Source of the DNA: Smallanthus sonchifolius
Taxonomy: Eukaryota > Streptophyta > Magnoliopsida > Asterales > Asteraceae
Reading direction: 5' to 3'
DNA length: 64,000 nt
Assembly: GCA_023525975.1 (NCBI GenBank)
Contig: CM042040.1
Coordinates: 56,575,486 to 56,639,485, forward strand
Every line of letters starts with the position of its first letter. The first letter of the stretch is position 1. The notes under the pieces are model-generated. The model ran no database searches. It had not been told where the DNA came from and worked only from the letters and a program-made list of their open reading frames with translations. This document shows, in pieces, positions 57,790-64,000 of this stretch. The translations under genes were made by a program, and so were the position numbers.

Positions 57790-58505
57790 GTTAGGGATGG
57801 AAAAATAACTCAAATTCGACGGGTATATCCGAAACATCCGGGACAAGTATACCTGAAACATCTGCGACGGGTATACCCGAAACTTAAAGGGTACGGGAGC
57901 GAGTATGTGATTAATTTTAAAATTTTTAGTGGGCATGAGACGTGTAAGAGATTAGGTGATACCCGACCCGCAAAGCATATACCCGAATTAATTTTAATTT
58001 TCCCTTAACCCATGTCTATTAATGATTCATTTTAGTAGGTTCATTATGTGAAAAATCAAATTTTCTTTTGAAATATGTATTTGGCGATTTTTTGTTTTTG
58101 AATGACTAACACCAAGACCTGTGGAGGGCACTGGCAAAATTCCCCTCATGAGGACCCTTTGTTAGGATTCGAACACATGACCTCCAAAGGAGGAAACCCT
58201 TTACAATGAAAACCTCCTGACCATCGGACCAGAAGCCTGATGGCATTTGATGCTATTAATGTATGTAATTTATTCATATTTAATATGTTATTATAAATAT
58301 AAAAGTAGAGTCATATAAAAACACATGACACATACCCGACGGGTATTAGTCGATACCCGCTAGTATGCCCGATATCGAGGGTGTGTCCGAAACCCAACGG
58401 GTAATGGGTTGACTATAAGACACGGTTTTACAACCGGGTATGGGTCTGGGATTGCGGATACCCGGCCCGAACCCGGCCCGAACCCGACCTATTGTCATCC
58501 CTACT
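57790..58505. mobile_element. CCCGACGGGTA-rich MITE-like element
   Basis: Ends TTAGGGATGG and CATCCCTAC are short inverted repeats. The interior near both ends is packed with ACCCG/CGGGTA motifs (GGGTATACCCGAAAC). A SINE-like sequence lies inside. No target duplication found. Confidence 0.45.
58095..58245 (-). mobile_element. tRNA-derived SINE-like sequence
   Basis: On the minus strand an A-box-like TGGTCCGATGGTCAGG is followed about 45 bases later by the B box TGTGTTCGAATCC. The rest resembles a degenerate tRNA-derived SINE head rather than a working tRNA. Confidence 0.5.
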
Positions 58506-60067
58506 TGAACTCCCATCATTTGACTTGGAAGAACACCTTACCAACTTCATCATTTGACTTGGAAGAACACCTTACCAACTTCAGTATCCCTTTGGGACTA
58601 ATAGTTTTTATATACTACCTTTTTTTGAACGATGGCTTTTTTTACTCTGAACAAAATTAGAACCTACAACCTTTTGGTTACGAGGGCTCTGGAATTACCT
58701 AGACGTAGGGCTGGCAAAAGAGGTCAAATCGTGTTAAACATGTCTGAGACGACGCGAATAACACAAGTATCAAACATTCAACTCGTTTAACTACTTTATA
58801 TCTCATTTCTATAAGACAGTTGTATATTTTATATACCAAGAAGGAGAAATGATGGAACCTAGCCTCCTAATTTTACTTTAAAAAAATATAAAATTACATA
58901 ATGTACTTTTATTAAACAGGTTTAATCGTGTTTAAACAGGTAAGAAATTGCCAACCATACAAGGGGCGACTCAACCTTTTTCTGGCCCAAAAGATTATAA
59001 AACGGGTCCCTTTTGTAGGAATTCTGGGTTCGTGTATATGATGTGACTTTGATTCTCTAACAATCGTGATAGTTCACTTTTAGATTGAGTTATTTATGTG
59101 GTATACATAGAATTCAATTGGATAAGAATCAGAGATTCAAGAACGAAAATATGAAAGTATGTTAGAGAATTTTGAATATCATACAATGACCAAATTCACA
59201 TTTATAAAAGGGGTAAACAATTACATTGGCACGTTATAACGGTTATTGGCTGAAAACTGTCACAACTGTCAACTATAACTTCTCATGAGATAATCTACTC
59301 TGGAGAGCCAATATACTCTAGAGAGTCAAAACTTACTTAGGTGAGCAAACTAACTCAGGAAGAGTAAACTGGTCAGCATGACCAATCTGGTCCGAAAGAT
59401 CATCCTTCAGCAGTTTTCACTTCCAAACTCAGTTTTTCCCAACTTAGCTTAACCCCAAGCAGGGGCATTGCCCCTTGGACCCCACTAAGGGCTGCCACCC
59501 CTAGGACCCTGCTAACTAGGGGCGCTGCTCCCGGACCCTCGTTGTTTAGTGGGTTTCGCCCCCTTGACACCAGGGGTGAGCAAATAACCGAATTTACCGA
59601 ACCGTAACCGAATTAACCGACCTAACCGAACTGAACAATTAACTGATGGTTTGGTTAAGCCATGGCCGATTAACCGAAAATTGTGGTTCGATTTCGGTTT
59701 TGATGTGTGGCATAACCGAATTAACCGAACCGAACTAATTATACATATAGATATACTTTTCACTAGTTATGTTTTATTTTGCATGAATATAAGTGGGTGA
59801 AGTTCTTTTTCATGTGATAGCTAATTAAGTGTCGATGAAATCAAAATGGGTCAAATTAGTAACATGAAGAAAAACTTAATCTGTAGCTAATTAAGTATGG
59901 TTGAAATTGACATGTGATTACTTTCAGTTGGAATTAGTTTTAAACATCAGTTTTCAATTTGGTGCTTTGTTCTTTTAAGATAGAATTATGAAGTCCCACA
60001 TCCGCTGCAACTTAAATAATTTGAAGGGTCCTGTATCTATAAATTGGTAACCATTTGCTTTATTTTT
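58506..60067. other. Intergenic repeats and hairpin cluster
   Basis: A 34-bp tandem duplication (CATCATTTGACTTGGAAGAA...) lies at 58514-58581. 59455-59570 repeats a GGGGC...GCCCC hairpin with TTGGACCC tails about four times. 59575-59760 is AACCGAA-rich MITE-like sequence with a TAACCGAATTAACCGAAC phrase. No gene. Confidence 0.5.
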
Positions 60068-63000
60068 TGTCACACCCCGCCGAAGGCGGAAACACAAAGG
60101 TGAGACGAGAGCGGTGCATCGAACACTTAGGCGCAAGAGAATGCTAATGAGTACACTGCAAATTTCAAAGAACCACTACAAACATACCCAAGAAAGTACA
60201 GTGTCATACAAACCATGAAAACCAAAATACAAATTCAAGTTGTCTACATAAACCAAACATCCCAAATGCAAAATACAAAACCAACAACCAAGTCATAATC
60301 CAAAAGAAAGTCCCCAAAAGCAATTCACCAAACTAGTCATTTGCTTCAATTTTGTTTACCTGAAAAGCATTATCGAAAATGGTCAACTATAAAAATAGTT
60401 GGTGAGTACGCAGGTTTTACGACTCAATAAAATAAGTAAATGAATTTCAAAATGTAAAGTAACCATCCGCAGATGATAAAGTACATGTGTTAAGATTTTA
60501 GTTACCCTGAGCCACAATCAAAACCGTCAGACTAGTTGTTGTCCCTGTATCCAGGTGTTAAATGGGAACACCTACTATGGCTAATTATGCGCCCAAATGA
60601 CCCTACAAGTCTGGTTGGCGCGACCAACCCTGGGCGGGGTGTCGACCCAAATAGTACTATTCATAATTCCCATCGGCTATTCAAGCTAATAGATTGCGTT
60701 AAAGTGGAGACTTAATGCATCTAAAAGTAAACCCAGGTAACCCTAATCCCAAGTAACAACATGTAGTGAAACAGATTTTCCCCCGTAAAACAGTAAACAT
60801 TTAAAAGTGGGGCCGCGAAACTCACCTGAGAGTGAAACGCGAAAAAGTGCAGTAAAACAGCGAAACAGCCAACGGTGGTATCCTAACCGAGTCCCACTAA
60901 TAAGTAGACAAAAAATGTATTTAGAAAACCTAATATGTGTGGCTAAGTCAACAAAAGTCAAAAGTGGCTATGCAGTCAATTGTATAGCCAAAACCCGTGT
61001 GCGTGCGTACGAACCGTTAAGAATTGTAAAACCGGCTTTTATATGAATTAATAACCTTAAAACTTTAAGTTTTAGATTTTAATAAATAACATCAGTAGTT
61101 AAAAAGTCACATTTGATAAAATCTCATGTCACGGTTTCGTTTGATCAAAAACGCGATTACGCGCGTAAAGTCCGGTTTACGGTTTGAAAATCAGGTTCGT
61201 CCGAAATTAGGGTTTTAGTGTGATATTAGCACCCAATTTAAAATTCAAATTTTATGTTTTAAATGAGGTTATACTTCTGTTCAAAATTCCCTAGAATTTT
61301 TATAAAATCAATTTTATATAAAAAATTCCAAAATTAATAACTTTTTATAAAATTTAAATGGACCATAATTCCAAAGTCATACTTAGACATAAATTTACTG
61401 TTTAAAATTTATACCAATTGATCATGCATATAAATGAAAATTTCTGACCAATTTTCATAGTTTTCCAATATTCAGATTATTTAATATGAATTTAATATTA
61501 TTAAAATTTTACAAATTCTGAAAAAATAGTTAAACATATCAAAACTTCCCCAAATTTATAACATATTAGTTTTAAGTCAATATAAGATCCCGTACCAAGT
61601 TTCAAGTCCTGATTTTATCCAGAAGTATACAAACCCTAAATCATCTGTTTAAACTTTATAAATACTAAACATATACTTAAACAATTCCAATATTCAGAAA
61701 ATTTGGACAAGAGTCTTATTTCATCATATAACAATCAGTGACCAATTTCCAGAATTTTTCAATACTCAGAAGTATTTTTCCCAAATTTCCATGAATTAAA
61801 CTTGTGTGAATTTTAATAAATAATCTATAAAAAGTTACATAACCAAATTTTCCAGATCCTCATTTTAAAACATATTCTACTGAATAAAAAAAAATTTGGG
61901 TGCTAAATCAACCATTTTTTAAAATCCACTAAGAACATGCTTGTTCTTGATTATTTAAGCTAAACTACAAGTTTGATCAAGGATTATACTTTCCAAATTC
62001 AAAAAATGATGATGAAATTTGATGCTAAGCTACTGGGTTTTCCTTGATATTTAACCTACAATCACAATGTGTTTCAATTCCAAGATCAAATATTCAAAAA
62101 TCAACAAAATGCTCTTTTAATTCAAGAAAATGCAAATATGAACACCCAAGTGTTCATACACTTTGATAATCAAATCTTGCAAGTTTTTCACTAGATAACT
62201 CATTGTGGATGATTACAACTAGTTTTTATCCACAAATCCTTGTTAAAATCACAAGATTCAAGTTAAAAACTCTTAAAAACAACAAAACTTGAAAATCAAA
62301 GTGAGTGTGTGTAGTGTGTGTGTTCTTAAGAACACATGAAAGAATCAAAACAGAAATTTTAAAGATGAAATCATGTTAAAATACCTTTAAAATACTAGAA
62401 CAAAGCTCATCAACAACTATGATCCAAGGATTCAAGGTTGCAATGGATGATTTGAGCTTGTTCTTGAGTTAGATGATGAAAAATGGGAGTGTTTGGGTGT
62501 GGAAAGGGTTCTCACGGCTGGAACAAGAAGAAGAAAGGGAAAAATGGGTTGGGGGTTTGGGTATTTATAGTGGAAAAACAAGTCTTGCTTTAAAAGACCA
62601 TTTTTATAAAAAAAATACCCACTTTTTATAAAAATTACACCCCTAAACACTCTAATAAATATTTTTATCCAAACATAAAATTCTAGTATCCAAAATAATA
62701 AATTTTAGAAATTTTTAAAACATAAAAACTCAATTTTTTTTAAAAAGTTATACCGGGTAAATACCGGGTTTTTAACGGAAGAACCACCTGTGATCGTTAG
62801 TTAAATCAAGAATCACAAAAGTTAGCACATATAATGTTATAAAATATCATTCTTAACTAAAATATAATTATAAAAATTATTTTTGAGAATTTAATTTTTA
62901 CCGTTTATTTAACGCGTTTGCAGTATACGCATTGTATGCACTTAACCTGGTTTTCTAGTTCGGACCTTAGTGTTTGTCTAAGGTAGTATTCCTAGAATTC

Positions 63001-63101
63001 CTAGAAACACTAAAAATATATAAAATCATAATATTTAAAAATATAACGTATAAAAAGAAAATCGAGAAACGGTAAGGACCTGAAAAACCGCGGTTGTCAC
63101 A
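60068..63101 (-). repeat. 3' LTR (3.0 kb) of a minus-strand gypsy element
   Basis: In plus orientation it begins TGTCACACCCCGCC and ends CGGTTGTCACA. On the minus strand it follows directly after pol and a polypurine tract, so it is the 3' LTR. The interior is AT-rich without coding capacity; the frames found inside are spurious. Confidence 0.8.
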
Positions 63102-63103
63102 TT

Positions 63104-63120
63104 ATCCCCCAGTTGAAAGG
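63104..63120 (-). other. Polypurine tract region
   Basis: The minus strand reads CCTTTCAACTGGGGGAT next to the 3' LTR, after the GAATTTCGGGACGAAATTC motif that closes plant gypsy pol. It primes plus-strand synthesis in such elements. Confidence 0.65.
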
Positions 63121-63136
63121 AATTTCGTCCCGAAAT

Positions 63137-64000
63137 TCAACTGGTGTTGGTAATGACCGCTTTATTCCCAAAAATTTGAGGATATTTCTGCTTCATTTGG
63201 TCCTCTCGTTCCCATGTAAATTCGGGTCCATGCTTCGAGTTCCATCGGACCTTCACGATATGAATATGGCTACGTTTAAGCGTCTTGATCTCGCGATCCA
63301 AAATCTCGACCGGTTCTTCGATAAAGTGAAGCTTTTTGTCGACACGAACTTCCTCATGTGATATTACCAAGGATTCATCAGCTAAACAGTTTTTGAGGTT
63401 TGATACGTGGAAAGTATCGTGTATACCACCGAGTTCTTTAGGCAATTTCAATTTATACGCCACGGGACCAATTCTATCAATAATTTCATACGGTCCAATA
63501 TACCTCGGATTGAGTTTACTCCTCTTTCCTAACCGAATAACGCCCTTCCAAGGTGAAACTTTTAAAAGCACTCTGTCGCCAATTTGAAATTCCAAGGGTT
63601 TCCATCGATTGTCGGCGTAGTTTTTCTGTCTGTCTCGTGCGGCCTTTAGTCTATCCCGAATCTTAAAAATTTTGTCCGTAGTCTCCTGAATAATCTCGGG
63701 ACCAGTTAAACGATTGTCACCAACTTCGGCCCAACAAAGTGGTGATCGACACTTACGCCCATACAAAGCTTCAAACGGTGCGCATTTAAGGCTAGTGTGA
63801 TAACTGTTATTATAAGAGAATTCGATTAACGGCAAATGGGTATCCCAATTGCCGCCAAAGTCTATCACACATGCCCTTAGCATATCCTCCATGATCTGAA
63901 TCGTTCGTTCACTTTGACTGTTAGTCTGAGGATGGTAAGCCGTGCTCATATCCAAGCGCGTTCCCAAAGCTCGTTGTAGTGTCTGCCAAAATCGAGATGT
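63137..64000 (-). CDS. Ty3/gypsy pol: integrase and chromodomain (partial)
   Basis: An uninterrupted minus-strand frame enters from the right edge of the window and ends at 63137. From its visible start it shows TSRFWQTLQRALG, then YHPQTNSQSERTIQ (with the last acid of the DDE triad), IEFSYNNSYHTSLK and YGRKCRSPLCWAE. The C-terminal GPY/F-type part follows (RYIGPYEIIDRIGPVAYKL), then a chromodomain-like end with VRWNSKHGPEFTWEREDQM. Integrase inserts the element's DNA, and a chromodomain can steer insertion to chromatin marks. The intact frame and linked LTR suggest a young insertion, possibly Tekay-like; lineage is inference. Confidence 0.88.
   Translation of the reverse strand, partial: TSRFWQTLQRALGTRLDMSTAYHPQTNSQSERTIQIMEDMLRACVIDFGGNWDTHLPLIEFSYNNSYHTSLKCAPFEALYGRKCRSPLCWAEVGDNRLTGPEIIQETTDKIFKIRDRLKAARDRQKNYADNRWKPLEFQIGDRVLLKVSPWKGVIRLGKRSKLNPRYIGPYEIIDRIGPVAYKLKLPKELGGIHDTFHVSNLKNCLADESLVISHEEVRVDKKLHFIEEPVEILDREIKTLKRSHIHIVKVRWNSKHGPEFTWEREDQMKQKYPQIFGNKAVITNTS

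Overview
The window is plant nuclear DNA: long AT-rich, transposon-filled stretches around a few intron-rich genes with GT-AG and some GC-AG introns, plant-type 5S rRNA sequence and plant LTR-retrotransposon, Helitron, hAT-MITE and SINE remains. The genes match dicot families. The repeats and the reverse-transcriptase-like fragment at 18289-18537 remind me of Asteraceae, but that placement is inference.

Four protein-coding host genes can be read. (1) A small two-exon gene on the minus strand (12261-13289) encodes a 76-residue protein I cannot name. (2) A seven-exon plus-strand gene (19008-22499) encodes a 613-aa Golgi beta-1,3-galactosyltransferase of the GALT1 type (galectin-like domain plus GT31 domain with a DDD motif). 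(3) A fourteen-exon minus-strand gene (23353-32073) encodes a 409-aa CCR4-like exonuclease/endonuclease/phosphatase (CCR4 homolog 3/5 group). It converges on gene 2. (4) An eleven-exon plus-strand gene (39532-49508) encodes the 815-aa beta subunit of the AP-4 adaptor complex. I joined each by hand. All exon phases close and each ends at a stop codon.

Layout. 1-10755: nested and broken Ty3/gypsy elements, namely a minus-strand element entering from the left, a degraded integrase split by a solo LTR, and a 3.2-kb LTR with a polypurine tract on one side and a primer-binding site on the other. 10756-18119: the small gene, an integrase fragment, a fold-back MITE and a Helitron with helicase remains. 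18120-18595: a retroposed 5S rRNA / non-LTR retrotransposon chimera just upstream of GALT1. 19008-32073: the two convergent genes, their introns loaded with a Helitron, a copia solo LTR, hAT-type MITEs and a multi-level nest of MITEs. 32074-39531: LTR debris with tandem repeats. 39532-49508: the AP-4 beta gene with copia, MITE and SINE insertions in introns. 49509-64000: LINE debris, several LTRs, a tandem duplication of about 1.06 kb, and at the right edge a minus-strand Ty3/gypsy element with intact integrase/chromodomain frame and a 3.0-kb 3' LTR.

The host genes are housekeeping or secretory-pathway genes with no evident joint function. GALT1 and AP-4 both act in the endomembrane system, but nothing here suggests co-regulation. 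The most unusual items are the 5S/LINE chimera in the GALT1 promoter, a tandem array of nine hairpins with compensatory stem changes inside a solo LTR, and the recurrence of unrelated palindrome arrays in several LTR families.
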